From Prochlorococcus sp. AG-418-K17 (GTDB taxonomy: Bacteria; Cyanobacteriota; Cyanobacteriia; PCC-6307; Cyanobiaceae): a DNA stretch of 64,000 nucleotides. Made by a program: the position numbers and the translations under genes. Location of the stretch: positions 1 to 64,000 of the forward strand of contig QCMD01000001.1 in NCBI GenBank assembly GCA_003214055.1. Direction: 5' to 3'. Below, piece after piece: positions 1-9,947 of this stretch; positions within the stretch are counted from its first letter, which is position 1, and every line of letters starts with the position of its first letter. The notes under the pieces are model-generated. The model saw nothing but the letters and a program-made list of their open reading frames with translations, was not told where the DNA came from and did no database searches.

Positions 1-1
1 C

Positions 2-175
2 AATGAAAGAGAACAAAAAATTATGAGGCTTAGGTTTGGACTTGATGGAGAAGAACCTTTAACTCTTGCAGAAATAGGAAGGCAAATTAATGTATCTCGA
101 GAAAGAGTAAGGCAATTAGAAGCTAAAGCTATATTAAAGCTCAGAGTAATGACTACTCATCAAAAAGCAGCATAA
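2..175 (+). CDS. RNA polymerase sigma-70 family factor, C-terminal end (partial)
   Basis: The reading frame is open from the window edge and ends at TAA 173-175, giving 57 residues. It contains sigma region 4.2, the helix-turn-helix that contacts the -35 element: [20 protein letters not shown], followed by the usual EAKAILKLR tail. The spacing and sequence are those of primary or group 2 (SigB/SigD-like) cyanobacterial sigma factors; the group cannot be decided from this fragment. The protein ends in MTTHQKAA. The next gene starts 5 bases downstream on the same strand, so the two may be cotranscribed. The 5' part lies outside the window. Confidence 0.9.
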   Translation, partial: NEREQKIMRLRFGLDGEEPLTLAEIGRQINVSRERVRQLEAKAILKLRVMTTHQKAA

Positions 176-180
176 TCAAA

Positions 181-819
181 TTGTTAGAATTTGTACTAAT
201 AGCTTGCTACATATTTGCAGTATTTTTAATATCAGTAATTTATAAGAAATTTAATCAAGAGAATAAAGAGGTTCTAAGAAAAATAATACATATCGGAATA
301 GGGCCTTTAATACCTATTGCAAAATATTTGAATATTGAACAAAATTCAGCTCTAATATTTACTGGATTTATTTCTTTATTAGTATTCTTAAATTATTTAT
401 ATAAAATCTTTCCAACAATTGAAGATGTTGAAAGAAAAAGTTTTGGAACAATATTTTATTGTATTAGTCTATTCATCTTGATATTCCTTTTCTGGGACAA
501 AAATCCCTTAGCATTGATAGCGGGATTTTTTACAATGAGTTTTGGGGATGGATTAGCTGGGTTAATAGGGAAAAACTTGAATTCGAAAAAGTGGTTTTTT
601 TTAAATCAAAAAAAATCTTTGCTTGGCACTCTTACTATGTTTATTACTAGTTTTATCGTAGTTTTTTGTTTAGGTTATATCCAAAACCATAGTTTTAATA
701 TAAATTTTTTTACAATTGCTTTAACTGCTACAGCATTAGAACAATTTAGTTGGATTGGAATAGATAATTTTATTGTTCCAATTATGACGGCAATTTGTTT
801 CAATATTCTTATTACTTAA
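181..819 (+). CDS. Phytol kinase / dolichol kinase family membrane protein
   Basis: This is a 212-residue integral membrane protein with about six hydrophobic segments. It resembles the VTE5/dolichol-kinase family, which phosphorylates prenyl alcohols with a nucleoside triphosphate; in cyanobacteria the VTE5-type enzyme salvages phytol from chlorophyll for tocopherol and chlorophyll synthesis. Visible family marks are RKIIHIGIG (33-41), GDGLAGLIG (122-130) and the lysine-rich KKSLLGT loop (144-150). The start is a TTG at 181, and the first in-frame ATG (residue 119) is far too late. It follows the sigma factor by 5 bases and converges on the DAHP synthase gene. The substrate is inferred from family membership only. 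Confidence 0.75.
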   Translation: MLEFVLIACYIFAVFLISVIYKKFNQENKEVLRKIIHIGIGPLIPIAKYLNIEQNSALIFTGFISLLVFLNYLYKIFPTIEDVERKSFGTIFYCISLFILIFLFWDKNPLALIAGFFTMSFGDGLAGLIGKNLNSKKWFFLNQKKSLLGTLTMFITSFIVVFCLGYIQNHSFNINFFTIALTATALEQFSWIGIDNFIVPIMTAICFNILIT

Positions 820-826
820 ATAGAAA

Positions 827-1894
827 TTAAGGAATAGAATTATATAAAATGGCGAGTAATTCTTTTGTAGTTTCTATATCAATACATGCATCTGTGATGC
901 TTTTACCAAATTCAAGATCTTTTGGTTGTAAAAGTTTTTGATTACCCTCTTTTAAATGGCTTTCTAGCATGACGCCTAAAATATTTTTTTCGCCATTACT
1001 TATTTGATTAGCTACGTTTTTAAGAACTATAGATTGTTTTCTAAAGTCTTTATTAGAATTTCCATGACTACAATCAATCATGACTTTATGGGGAAGATTA
1101 CACTGACTCAATTCTGCTGAAATTCTTCGTACATGACCATTTTCGAAATTTGGGCCTTTTGAACCGCCCCTTAAAACTATATGTCCATCTGGATTTCCTG
1201 TAGTATTAACTATAGAAGCCATTCCATGTTCATTTACACCTAAGAAGTGATGGGATTTTGAAGCTGACTGCATTGCATTAATTGCAGTAGTAAAAGAACC
1301 ATCCGTTCCATTTTTAAAGCCTATAGGCATTGATAATCCTGATGCCATTTCTCTATGAGTTTGACTTTCTGTAGTCCGCGCACCTATGGCTGTCCAACTT
1401 ATTAAATCGGCAATGTATTGAGGAACAATTGGATCTAGTAATTCTGTAGCAGAAGGTATGCCACGAGTTGCTAAATATGAAAGCAGACTTCTTGCCCTTC
1501 TTAAACCAGTATTGATATCATAAGAATCATCTAGATGAGGATCATTTATCAATCCCTTCCAACCAATAGTTGTTCTTGGTTTTTCAAAATATACTCTCAT
1601 AATTATTTCTAATTTATCTTTATACATTTCTCGAAATTTTTGAATATATTTTGAATATTCCTTTGCCGCCTCAAGATCATGAATTGAACATGGACCTACA
1701 ATGACTAAAAGCTTCTGATCATTATGATGCAAAATATTTTGTATCGATCTTCTTGTTTTAGATACTGTATTAGCAGAGTCGTGATCTAAAGGTATATCAT
1801 TATGTAATCTGCTTGGAGGTATTAATGGACGAGTTTCAAGAACATGTAAATCTGATGTCTTTTCTAAAGCTGAATTATTTGATGATGTCGTCAT
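827..1894 (-). CDS. aroG: 3-deoxy-7-phosphoheptulonate (DAHP) synthase, class I
   Basis: The 355-residue protein is of the AroF/G/H type that condenses phosphoenolpyruvate with erythrose 4-phosphate, the first step of the shikimate pathway. Signatures are GPCSIHD (67-73) with the metal-binding cysteine, EKPRTTIGWKGLINDP (104-119) with the PEP-binding residues, KNGTDG (194-199) and MIDCSHGNSNKD (272-283). The length matches the bacterial family (about 350), and the N-terminal extension present in feedback-regulated AroG-type enzymes is also present here. It is transcribed opposite to acnB across a 97-base gap. Which aromatic amino acid inhibits it cannot be read from the sequence, so the aroF/aroG label is conventional. 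Confidence 0.9.
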   Translation of the reverse strand: MTTSSNNSALEKTSDLHVLETRPLIPPSRLHNDIPLDHDSANTVSKTRRSIQNILHHNDQKLLVIVGPCSIHDLEAAKEYSKYIQKFREMYKDKLEIIMRVYFEKPRTTIGWKGLINDPHLDDSYDINTGLRRARSLLSYLATRGIPSATELLDPIVPQYIADLISWTAIGARTTESQTHREMASGLSMPIGFKNGTDGSFTTAINAMQSASKSHHFLGVNEHGMASIVNTTGNPDGHIVLRGGSKGPNFENGHVRRISAELSQCNLPHKVMIDCSHGNSNKDFRKQSIVLKNVANQISNGEKNILGVMLESHLKEGNQKLLQPKDLEFGKSITDACIDIETTKELLAILYNSIP

Positions 1895-1991
1895 TGATTA
1901 ATTAAGAAGTTTGAATATTTAAAAAAGCATTTATGAATACTCTCCTTTTCAATATTAAAAATAACAATAGATTAGGCATTAAACCTTACTA

Positions 1992-4565
1992 ATGAAGAAT
2001 TTGGAAACATTGCTAAAAGATTATGCAGATCATGTAGCTGAAAGAGCTGCCAAAGGTATACCTCCTTTACCTTTAAATGCTGAACAAACAAATTGTATTA
2101 CAAAATTATTAGAACAAGATAGTAATTACGATTCATCTTATTTACTTGATTTACTAATAAATAGAGTACCCCCAGGAGTTGATGAGGCTGCTTACATAAA
2201 AGCAAGCTGGCTTACGGCTATTGTTAATTCCGAAAAATATTGCAAATCAATTAATCCCGAAAAAGCAATTGAAATACTAGGAACAATGATAGGCGGATAC
2301 AATGTAAATTCTTTGGTTGAAATACTTAAAGGAAAAAACAGTTTACTCGCAAAAAAAGCTGCAGAAGTTTTAAAAAATATTATTCTTGTTTACGACTCGG
2401 CTAATGAAATTTATGAATTATCTCAAAATAATATTTATGCAAAAGAAGTTGTAAATAGTTGGGCAAATGCAGAATGGTTCATAAATAAAAAAGTTTTGGA
2501 GAAAGAGATTACTTGTTTAGTATTTAAAGTTGACGGTGAGACAAACACAGACGACTTATCTCCAGCTGTACATGCAACAACACGCCCGGATATTCCAATG
2601 CATGCATTAGCTATGTTGGAATTTAAAAAACCTGATGGACTAAAGATTCTTGATAATTTAAAAAAACAAAATTTACCAATAGCTTATGTTGGAGATGTTG
2701 TTGGAACAGGGAGTTCTAGAAAATCTGCTATTAATTCACTTATTTGGCATATAGGAGAAGATATCGCTTTTGTTCCCAACAAAAAAACAGGTGGAATAAT
2801 AATTGGCAGCAAAATAGCCCCAATTTTCTTCAATACTGCACAAGATTCAGGAGCTTTACCTATAGAAGCTGACGTATCTCAAATGAAAACAGGGGATGTC
2901 ATTAAAATATATCCCTATAAAGGCATTATTAAAAAAATTGAAAAAGATTCAAATACTGAAGAATTAATAAGCAAATTCGAATTGTATCCATCAACTCTTA
3001 CTGATGAAATTCAAGCTGGCGGAAGAATTAATCTAATGATTGGAAGATCTCTTACGGACAAAATTAGAAACAAATTAGATTATCAACCAAGTGAAATATT
3101 TACTAGACCACAAAATCCAACCGAAAGTAGTGCCGGATTTACTCAAGCTCAAAAAATAGTAGGCAAAGCATGCGGTTTAGATGGAGTTAGGCCAGGAATG
3201 ACCTGTGAGCCAATTATGACCACAGTTGGTAGTCAAGATACTACTGGGCCAATGACTAGAGATGAATTAAAAGAACTAGCTTGTTTAGGATTTACTGCAG
3301 ATTTAGTGATGCAAAGTTTTTGTCATACAGCTGCATATCCTAAACCAGTAGATCTACTTACCCATAAAGAATTGCCTGATTTTATATCTCAAAGAGGTGG
3401 AGTAGCTCTTAAGCCTGGAGACGGCATCATTCATAGCTGGCTTAACAGAATGCTTCTCCCTGATACTGTTGGCACAGGTGGAGATAGTCATACAAGATTT
3501 CCTCTTGGCATTTCATTTCCAGGAGGCTCAGGCATTGTTGCATTTGCCGCTGCAATAGGATCAATGCCATTAAATATGCCGGAATCTGTGCTTGTTAAAT
3601 TCAAGGGAGAATTATTACCAGGAATTACTCTAAGAGATTTAGTTAATGCAATCCCTCTTTTCGCAATTAAAAAAGGACTCTTAACTGTTGAAAAAGAAAA
3701 TAAGAAAAATATATTCAACGGGAAAATTATGGAAATTGAGGGATTACCAAACCTAAAACTGGAACAAGCTTTTGAACTTACTGATGCTACTGCAGAACGC
3801 TCATGCGCTGGTAGCACAATACTTTTATCCCAAGAAACTGTTCAAGAATATTTAAAAAGCAATATTTGCCTGCTAGAAAAAATGATCGAGAGCAATTATG
3901 AAGATTCAAAATCGATTTCAAGAAGAATAAATGATATGAAAAATTGGTTAAAAAAACCATCATTAATTCAACCAGATTCAAACGCTCAGTATGAAGAAAT
4001 CATTGAAATTGATCTATCACAAGTTATGCAACCTATAGTTGCTTGTCCAAATGACCCAGACAATGTGAAGGAAATTGCTGATGTTGCAAATACAAATATT
4101 GATGAAGTTTTTATAGGTTCTTGTATGACAAATATTGGTCACTATAGGGCAGCTGCAAAAGTTCTTGAAGGTGTTAAAAATTTAAAGGCAAAACTATGGA
4201 TTTGTCCACCTACAAAAATGGATGAGGAAACTCTAAAAAATGAAGGTTACTATAAGATATTTGAAAATTGTGGCGCAAGATTAGAGTTGCCGGGCTGTTC
4301 TTTATGTATGGGTAATCAAGCAAGAGTAGATGAAGGATCAGTAGTATTTTCTACCAGTACGCGAAACTTTGATAATAGGCTTGGTAAAAATGCTCAAGTA
4401 TTTCTTGGAAGTGCTGAACTAGCAGCGGTTTGTGCACTTCTTGGGAAGATTCCTGAAGTAGAAGAATATCAAGATATTACTAAAAATAAAATAAATCCAT
4501 ATTCAGATGAACTTTATCGCTATCTTCAGTTCGATGAAATAAGTGATTTCAGTTTATCTAAGTGA
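1992..4565 (+). CDS. acnB: Aconitate hydratase B
   Basis: This 857-residue protein is close in length to E. coli AcnB (865). It interconverts citrate and isocitrate through cis-aconitate in the cytoplasm and feeds 2-oxoglutarate synthesis. The domain order is the AcnB order: an N-terminal helical HEAT-like domain (about 1-160), then the swivel domain (GETNTDDLSPAVHA; GTGSSRKSA), then domains 1-3. The three 4Fe-4S cysteines are present at 711 (GSCMTNIGH), 769 and 772 (GCSLCMGNQA). GTGGDSHTRFPLG marks the substrate-binding part. The ClC transporter gene follows after 9 bases. Open frames on the opposite strand here are shadows. Confidence 0.96.
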   Translation: MKNLETLLKDYADHVAERAAKGIPPLPLNAEQTNCITKLLEQDSNYDSSYLLDLLINRVPPGVDEAAYIKASWLTAIVNSEKYCKSINPEKAIEILGTMIGGYNVNSLVEILKGKNSLLAKKAAEVLKNIILVYDSANEIYELSQNNIYAKEVVNSWANAEWFINKKVLEKEITCLVFKVDGETNTDDLSPAVHATTRPDIPMHALAMLEFKKPDGLKILDNLKKQNLPIAYVGDVVGTGSSRKSAINSLIWHIGEDIAFVPNKKTGGIIIGSKIAPIFFNTAQDSGALPIEADVSQMKTGDVIKIYPYKGIIKKIEKDSNTEELISKFELYPSTLTDEIQAGGRINLMIGRSLTDKIRNKLDYQPSEIFTRPQNPTESSAGFTQAQKIVGKACGLDGVRPGMTCEPIMTTVGSQDTTGPMTRDELKELACLGFTADLVMQSFCHTAAYPKPVDLLTHKELPDFISQRGGVALKPGDGIIHSWLNRMLLPDTVGTGGDSHTRFPLGISFPGGSGIVAFAAAIGSMPLNMPESVLVKFKGELLPGITLRDLVNAIPLFAIKKGLLTVEKENKKNIFNGKIMEIEGLPNLKLEQAFELTDATAERSCAGSTILLSQETVQEYLKSNICLLEKMIESNYEDSKSISRRINDMKNWLKKPSLIQPDSNAQYEEIIEIDLSQVMQPIVACPNDPDNVKEIADVANTNIDEVFIGSCMTNIGHYRAAAKVLEGVKNLKAKLWICPPTKMDEETLKNEGYYKIFENCGARLELPGCSLCMGNQARVDEGSVVFSTSTRNFDNRLGKNAQVFLGSAELAAVCALLGKIPEVEEYQDITKNKINPYSDELYRYLQFDEISDFSLSK

Positions 4566-4574
4566 TTATGGACT

Positions 4575-5933
4575 ATGCAAAACCTTATAAAGGAAAATAT
4601 TCAAAAAACTAGTAATAACTCCTCGCGTAGTATAAAAAAATTACTCAAACAAAGATCTTTTGTTGTATTCATATCACTTTTATTGACAGGGCTGGGAGCC
4701 TCAATAACAAGCATATCTTTTAAAACTGGGATTTATTTTATTAATAATTGGAGATTAGCCCTATTAGAACAATTTCCATCTTTTGTGGTCTTACCCATTT
4801 TTGGTGTTATTGGAGGAGCATTAGCAGGATTTCTAATTAAAAATATTGCTCCTGCTGCAAAAGGTTCAGGTGTCAGTCAAATAATGGGTTTCTTGAGGCA
4901 TAAAAAAGTTCCAATGAATTTGAAAGTAGGATTAGTAAAACTCGTATCTGGCATTATTGCCATTGGAGGCGGGTTCCCTTTAGGTCCAGAAGGCCCATCT
5001 GTACAAATGGGGGGATCTGTTGCTTGGCAAATGGCAAAATGGCTAAAAGCACCATTAGCTTTTAGAAGGGTAATTGTTGCTGCTGGAGGTGGAGCTGGAA
5101 TAGCAGCTGTTTTTAGCGCTCCACTAGGAGGATTTGTTTATGCAATCGAAGAATTATTAAACTCAGCCAGACCTGTAGTTTTATTATTAGTAGTAATTAC
5201 AACCTTTATAGCTGATTCTTCTGCTGATATTATTCAGGCCTTAGGCTTAGATCCTAAGGCAGGAGGATTTGATTTCAATTTAGGATTTCTAATACAAAAA
5301 GAATATGATCCATCAGTATTTTTCTTACCAATTGATTTTCTTTATCTAGTTCTGCTTGGTGCAATTGTTGGGATTTTTGCAGAGCTTTATAGTAGATATG
5401 TTCTAGTAATGCAAAATCTTGGAAAACGATGGTATAGAAATAAATTTGTTTTAAAAATGAGCATTTGTGGTCTTATTTTAGGAACTATTTATTCATTCTT
5501 ACCAAGCACATTTCATAATCTAGATGAGTTACAAAAGGTAATTGCTGAACAAAATACAAGTATTGGGATTGCTCTTTTGGCTGTATTAGTACTATTTATT
5601 ACAACAGGTTTAGCTGCATCATCTGGTGCCCCAGGTGGGCTGTTCTATCCAATGCTCACTTTAGGAGGGGCTATTGGTCTAATAATGGGAAACTGGGTAG
5701 AAATAGCAACAGGACATGCACCTAGTACCTACATATTTGCAGGAATGGGTGCTTTCGTAGCAGGCTGTTCTAGAACACCAATTACGGCAATGTTTTTAGC
5801 TTTTGCATTAACAAAAAATTTATTAATTATGAAACCAGTACTCATTAGCTGCATTACAAGTTTCCTAATAGCAAGATTATTTAATGAAGAATCAATTTAT
5901 GAAAGACAAATACAAATAGAATTAGAAGACTAA
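4575..5933 (+). CDS. eriC: ClC-type chloride/proton antiporter or channel
   Basis: This is a 452-residue polytopic membrane protein of the ClC family. The anion-path motifs are visible: GSGVS (97-101, usually GSGIP), GPEGP (137-141) whose E139 is the gating glutamate, and GGLFYP (the GxFxP motif) in the C-terminal half. The EE pair at 192-193 sits where exchangers carry the internal proton glutamate, so proton-coupled exchange is more likely than a simple channel. No C-terminal CBS domains follow the transmembrane part. It starts 9 bases after acnB, so it is probably cotranscribed with it. The physiological ion is inferred. Confidence 0.9.
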   Translation: MQNLIKENIQKTSNNSSRSIKKLLKQRSFVVFISLLLTGLGASITSISFKTGIYFINNWRLALLEQFPSFVVLPIFGVIGGALAGFLIKNIAPAAKGSGVSQIMGFLRHKKVPMNLKVGLVKLVSGIIAIGGGFPLGPEGPSVQMGGSVAWQMAKWLKAPLAFRRVIVAAGGGAGIAAVFSAPLGGFVYAIEELLNSARPVVLLLVVITTFIADSSADIIQALGLDPKAGGFDFNLGFLIQKEYDPSVFFLPIDFLYLVLLGAIVGIFAELYSRYVLVMQNLGKRWYRNKFVLKMSICGLILGTIYSFLPSTFHNLDELQKVIAEQNTSIGIALLAVLVLFITTGLAASSGAPGGLFYPMLTLGGAIGLIMGNWVEIATGHAPSTYIFAGMGAFVAGCSRTPITAMFLAFALTKNLLIMKPVLISCITSFLIARLFNEESIYERQIQIELED

Positions 5934-5943
5934 GAAACTAACT

Positions 5944-6798
5944 TCAATCAAAAACAGCAGTTTTGCTGTTATAGACAAATACTTGATGATTTAGATGTAA
6001 TCTAACTGCTCTTGCTAAAGCTATTCTTTCAATATCTCTTCCTTTTCTAATCAAATCATCAACTTCATCCCTATGACTTACATTAACTGTACATTGCTCT
6101 ATTATCGGGCCTTCATCAAGATCTTCAGTAACATAGTGAGCAGTAGCACCTATTAATTTAACACCTCTCTTCCATGCTCTATGGTATGGTTGCCCACCTT
6201 TAAATGCAGGTAAGAAAGAATGATGAATATTTATTATTGAAGAAAACTTTTTTAAAAAAGAGTCACTCAAAATTTGCATATATTTAGCTAATACAACAAG
6301 ATCAATGTCATATTCTTTTAGTAAATTTAAAAATTGATCTTCAACAATAGTTTTATCAGTTTTAAAGGTATCAATATGGACAAATTTTGCATTAAAGTCA
6401 TTTGCAATATTTTCAAGATGAGAATGATTTGAAATTATTAAAGGAACTTTCATTTTGAGTTCTCCATTTCTTACTCGCCAAAGTAAATCAATCAAACAAT
6501 GATTTTGTTTACTTACGAAAATAGCAACATTTGGGATTTCATCAGAATAATTTACATTAAATTGTCCATTTACTTCATCTGCAATTTTTTCGAATTCTTT
6601 ATTAATTTCATCCCTATTAAAAGATTCGTTGTTACTATTCCATTCAATTCGACTTAGAAACAAACCTGCATCATGATCTGTATGATGATCAGAATGTTTT
6701 ATGTTGCCACCGTAATTTGAAATCCAACTTGTAAGTAAACTTACTAGGCCAGGACGATCGGGACAAACAATTTTGAATATAATTGAAGGATGTTCCAA
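5944..6798 (-). CDS. purU: Formyltetrahydrofolate deformylase
   Basis: This 284-residue PurU hydrolyses 10-formyltetrahydrofolate to formate and tetrahydrofolate, balancing one-carbon pools and supplying formate. An N-terminal ACT domain (about 5-85, PDRPGLVSLLTSWI) precedes a formyltransferase-fold domain. Catalytic residues expected for the family are seen as N190, H192 and D228 in INIHHSFLPAFKGG, IGATAHYVT and EDLDEGPI. The length matches the family. The gene lies 10 bases from the convergent ClC gene and is divergent from the amine oxidase gene. Confidence 0.95.
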   Translation of the reverse strand: MEHPSIIFKIVCPDRPGLVSLLTSWISNYGGNIKHSDHHTDHDAGLFLSRIEWNSNNESFNRDEINKEFEKIADEVNGQFNVNYSDEIPNVAIFVSKQNHCLIDLLWRVRNGELKMKVPLIISNHSHLENIANDFNAKFVHIDTFKTDKTIVEDQFLNLLKEYDIDLVVLAKYMQILSDSFLKKFSSIINIHHSFLPAFKGGQPYHRAWKRGVKLIGATAHYVTEDLDEGPIIEQCTVNVSHRDEVDDLIRKGRDIERIALARAVRLHLNHQVFVYNSKTAVFD

Positions 6799-6846
6799 AA
6801 AATCTTTAACTATTAAGTCAAATAAGCAATTATATCTAATATATCA

Positions 6847-7929
6847 ATGAAAAGCTTAAAAGAAAATTTTCAAAAACCAAACATAATTATTATTGGATCA
6901 GGGATTATTGGAAAATTTAACGCCTTAGAATTATCAGAATTAGGTTTCCAGGTAACGATAATAGATCCAAATCAACTGCAAAATAGTAGCAATGCAGCTT
7001 TAGGCTTACTAATGGGTAATATGTATCAAAAAAGAAGAGGTAGAAGCTGGGATCTCAGGAAACAAAGCATTGAATTATGGCCACAATGGATTAAGTTCCT
7101 ACAAAAATTTAATTATGAATTAAATATCGAAAAACCATTAATACAACTAACTACTAATGAAGAAAAGTTTAAAAAATTAGAGAAATTTGTTTATGAAAAT
7201 AATGATCCAACGTTACACATTTTAGAAAGAGACTCAAAATTAATCAATAATATAAACAAAGCCTTCCAAACAAAAAATATAAAAGGAATGATCTCCTTCA
7301 AAGATGGAAGAATAAATGCTTTATCGTTACTTCAAACATTAGATAAATATCTAAAACATAAAAAAGTAAATTATTTACAAGGAGAAATAATAAAAATAAG
7401 AAAATCAAACAATCAATGGATTTCTACAACAAGGAATCATGAAAATATCAAATCTGACATAGTTATTTTATGTAATTCACTAAAAGCGATTGATTTAATA
7501 GATAGCAGATCTCACAACATCAAATTAAAGCCTGTTTTAGGTCAAGCCATGGAAATTGAGATTAAGGATGCAGAAGTTGATTTGTTATCGCTGCCAAAAC
7601 AATTCAATATAAATGGTAAAAATATAATTCCAAAATCAAAAAATAAACTAATTGTTGGATCAACTGACGAATATAGTACTAAGCCAGAAGAAAATACATT
7701 CGAAAAACTCACCAATTTTCTCGATAAAAAACCAAATTGGCTGGAAAAAGGGAAAATTTCTAAAAAGTGGTACGGAATTAGATCAAGACCAGATGGTGAG
7801 CCTTCGCCAATAATGAAAAATCTTGAAGAGGGACTAATTATATGTACAGGTTTTTATAAAAATGGGATTTTACTGGCTCCCGCTTGTTCTAAATGGGTTG
7901 CTAATGAAATTAAAAATTATCTTTTCTAA
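6847..7929 (+). CDS. FAD-dependent amine/amino-acid oxidase (DAO family, ThiO-like)
   Basis: The 360-residue flavoprotein has an N-terminal Rossmann fold [18 protein letters not shown], with GxGxxG at 17-22 and D40 at the end of beta-2 for the FAD ribose. The C-terminal [14 protein letters not shown] segment resembles the FAD-closing region of glycine oxidase/D-amino-acid oxidase proteins. ThiO-type glycine oxidase, which makes dehydroglycine for thiazole synthesis, is the closest family idea, but no thiamin gene is adjacent and the substrate is open. Its stop codon overlaps the convergent dnaK stop by 4 bases. Confidence 0.8.
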   Translation: MKSLKENFQKPNIIIIGSGIIGKFNALELSELGFQVTIIDPNQLQNSSNAALGLLMGNMYQKRRGRSWDLRKQSIELWPQWIKFLQKFNYELNIEKPLIQLTTNEEKFKKLEKFVYENNDPTLHILERDSKLINNINKAFQTKNIKGMISFKDGRINALSLLQTLDKYLKHKKVNYLQGEIIKIRKSNNQWISTTRNHENIKSDIVILCNSLKAIDLIDSRSHNIKLKPVLGQAMEIEIKDAEVDLLSLPKQFNINGKNIIPKSKNKLIVGSTDEYSTKPEENTFEKLTNFLDKKPNWLEKGKISKKWYGIRSRPDGEPSPIMKNLEEGLIICTGFYKNGILLAPACSKWVANEIKNYLF

Positions 7930-9833
7930 TCTTTTGTTTCAGTAAAGTCTGCATCAATTACATCATCTCCACCTTTTTCATTTGAATCACTCTGATCAGG
8001 ACCACCTGCTGCGCCAGGTGTTGGTGGCTGATTACCTGGTTGCTGATAAACAGATGAGCCAACTGCATAGAGTTCTTGCTGGAGTTCTTCAAGGAGTTTT
8101 TTCATTGATTCATAATCTTCTTTTGAAGTTGCTTCTTTTAAAGCATTACTTTTTTCTTCAACTTTAGACTTTGCTGCAGCATCAATTTTGTCTCCTAACT
8201 CACCAAGTTGCTTTTCTGTCTGGTAGACGAGTGTTTCAGCTTGATTTTTTAAATCAATTTTTTCTCTTTTTTCTTTATCTGCTGATGCATTTGATTCAGC
8301 ATCTTTTACCATTTTGTCTACTTCATTATCAGATAGAGTAGAAGCACCAGTGATAGAAATACTTTGCTCTTTACCACTTCCTTTATCTTTAGCAGTAACA
8401 CTAAGAATTCCATTTGCATCAATATCGAATGTTACCTCAATTTGTGGAACTCCTCTTGGCGCTGAAGGAATACCATCTAATCTAAAGGTTCCTAAACTTT
8501 TATTATCAGAAGCCATTTCTCTTTCACCCTGCAAAACATGAATTTCAACATTTGTTTGACCGTCAACTGCCGTTGAATAAGTTTCGGATTTTTTTGTAGG
8601 GACTGTTGTATTTCGATTTATCATTTTTGTCATAACGCCACCCAAAGTTTCAACACCAAGAGAAAGCGGCGTAACGTCAAGTAATAATATATCCTTTACT
8701 TCTCCTGCTAGAACTCCACCTTGGATAGCCGCTCCCACTGCAACAACTTCATCTGGATTAACAGTTTGATTAGGTTCTTTACCTATAATTGTTTTAACCA
8801 AGTCTAAGACAGCTGGGATTCTTGATGAACCACCAACCATTACTACCTCGTCGATTTCAGTTGTAGAGATTTTTGCGTCTTTGATAGCTTGTTCAACAGG
8901 AGTCTTACATCTATCTATTAAGGATGCGGCTAATTCCTCAAATTTGGCACGAGTAAGATTTAAATCAAGGTGTTTCGGTCCCTCGGGTGTTGCAGTAATA
9001 AAAGGTAAATTTATCTCACTTTGCGTAGCATTTGAGAGCTCTATCTTTGCTTTTTCTGCAGCTTCAGTCAATCTTTGCAAAGCTTGCTTATCTTGTCTTA
9101 AGTCAATACCTTCATTTGATTTAAAAGAACTTGCAAGATGGTCAACTATACATCTATCAAAATCGTCACCACCTAAATGAGTATCTCCTGATGTTGAAAG
9201 TACCTCAGTAACTCCGTCACCAGCCTCTATCACAGAAACATCAAAAGTTCCTCCACCTAGATCAAAAACGAGAATTTTTTCATTTTCTTTATCCAAACCA
9301 TAAGCTAAAGCAGCAGCAGTTGGTTCATTAACAATCCTAAGGACTTCTAAACCTGCAATTTTTCCTGCGTCTTTTGTAGCTTGTCTTTGAGAATCATTAA
9401 AATAAGCAGGAACAGTTATTACGGCTTGAGTTACTTTTTCTCCGAGATATTTTCCTGCATCATCTGCTAATTTTCTTAAAACTTGAGAACTTACTTCTTC
9501 AGGAGAAAATTGCTTATCTAAAATGGGACATTTTAATTTAACACTTGAACCAGACTTCTCAACTGAATAGCTAACTTCCTTAGATTCTTCATTCACTTCG
9601 TCAACTCTTCTGCCTACAAAACGCTTTGCGGAATAGAAGGTATTTTCAGGATTCATTACAGCTTGTCGCTTTGCGATTTGACCTACAAGCTGGTCTTGAT
9701 TCTTTGTATATGCAACAACTGATGGGGTTGTTCTGAAACCCTCAGCATTTGCTATTACAGTAGGCTTACCACCTTCCATTACCGCAACACAACTATTAGT
9801 TGTACCTAAATCAATTCCAACAACCTTACCCAT
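7926..9833 (-). CDS. dnaK: Chaperone DnaK (Hsp70)
   Basis: This is a full-length 635-residue Hsp70. The ATPase domain shows [19 protein letters not shown] at the N-terminus, [12 protein letters not shown] and [12 protein letters not shown]. The [11 protein letters not shown] linker joins the substrate-binding domain, and a Gly/Pro/Gln-rich tail ends in [13 protein letters not shown], close to the usual DnaK terminus. It works with the GrpE and DnaJ encoded at 42669-44537 in this window, although it is not in their operon. Cyanobacteria usually have several dnaK paralogues; the intact tail suggests the main heat-shock DnaK2 type, which is an inference. No CIRCE element is visible upstream. Confidence 0.97.
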   Translation of the reverse strand: MGKVVGIDLGTTNSCVAVMEGGKPTVIANAEGFRTTPSVVAYTKNQDQLVGQIAKRQAVMNPENTFYSAKRFVGRRVDEVNEESKEVSYSVEKSGSSVKLKCPILDKQFSPEEVSSQVLRKLADDAGKYLGEKVTQAVITVPAYFNDSQRQATKDAGKIAGLEVLRIVNEPTAAALAYGLDKENEKILVFDLGGGTFDVSVIEAGDGVTEVLSTSGDTHLGGDDFDRCIVDHLASSFKSNEGIDLRQDKQALQRLTEAAEKAKIELSNATQSEINLPFITATPEGPKHLDLNLTRAKFEELAASLIDRCKTPVEQAIKDAKISTTEIDEVVMVGGSSRIPAVLDLVKTIIGKEPNQTVNPDEVVAVGAAIQGGVLAGEVKDILLLDVTPLSLGVETLGGVMTKMINRNTTVPTKKSETYSTAVDGQTNVEIHVLQGEREMASDNKSLGTFRLDGIPSAPRGVPQIEVTFDIDANGILSVTAKDKGSGKEQSISITGASTLSDNEVDKMVKDAESNASADKEKREKIDLKNQAETLVYQTEKQLGELGDKIDAAAKSKVEEKSNALKEATSKEDYESMKKLLEELQQELYAVGSSVYQQPGNQPPTPGAAGGPDQSDSNEKGGDDVIDADFTETKD

Positions 9834-9898
9834 GGGCGAATACTATTATTTGATATTCTCCATAATCGTTCATCAATGTCATAATTGTTACTCAAGGA

Positions 9899-9914
9899 CG
9901 GGGAGTGGTTCCCG
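9899..9914. promoter_or_regulatory. GC-rich stem-loop between dnaK and aroE
   Basis: A 6-bp stem (CGGGGA with TTCCCG, one G-T wobble) closes a GTGG loop. It stands out as a GC island in AT-rich surroundings and lies 34 bases before the aroE ATG and 66 bases before the dnaK ATG. A run of nine T begins 14 bases downstream at 9928, too far for an ordinary terminator. It could sit in a 5' leader of either gene. The function is unknown. Confidence 0.3.
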
Positions 9915-9947
9915 AACAGATAACAATTTTTTTTTAAATTTCCGAAA

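Noticed and set aside
3488-3817. Open frame antisense to acnB
   Set aside because: It lies wholly inside a well-supported gene and has no recognisable domain; the same applies to the other antisense frames over dnaK, argG, dnaN-side genes and cbiD.
9834-9947. CIRCE heat-shock operator upstream of dnaK
   Set aside because: No TTAGCACTC-N9-GAGTGCTAA-like inverted repeat is present.
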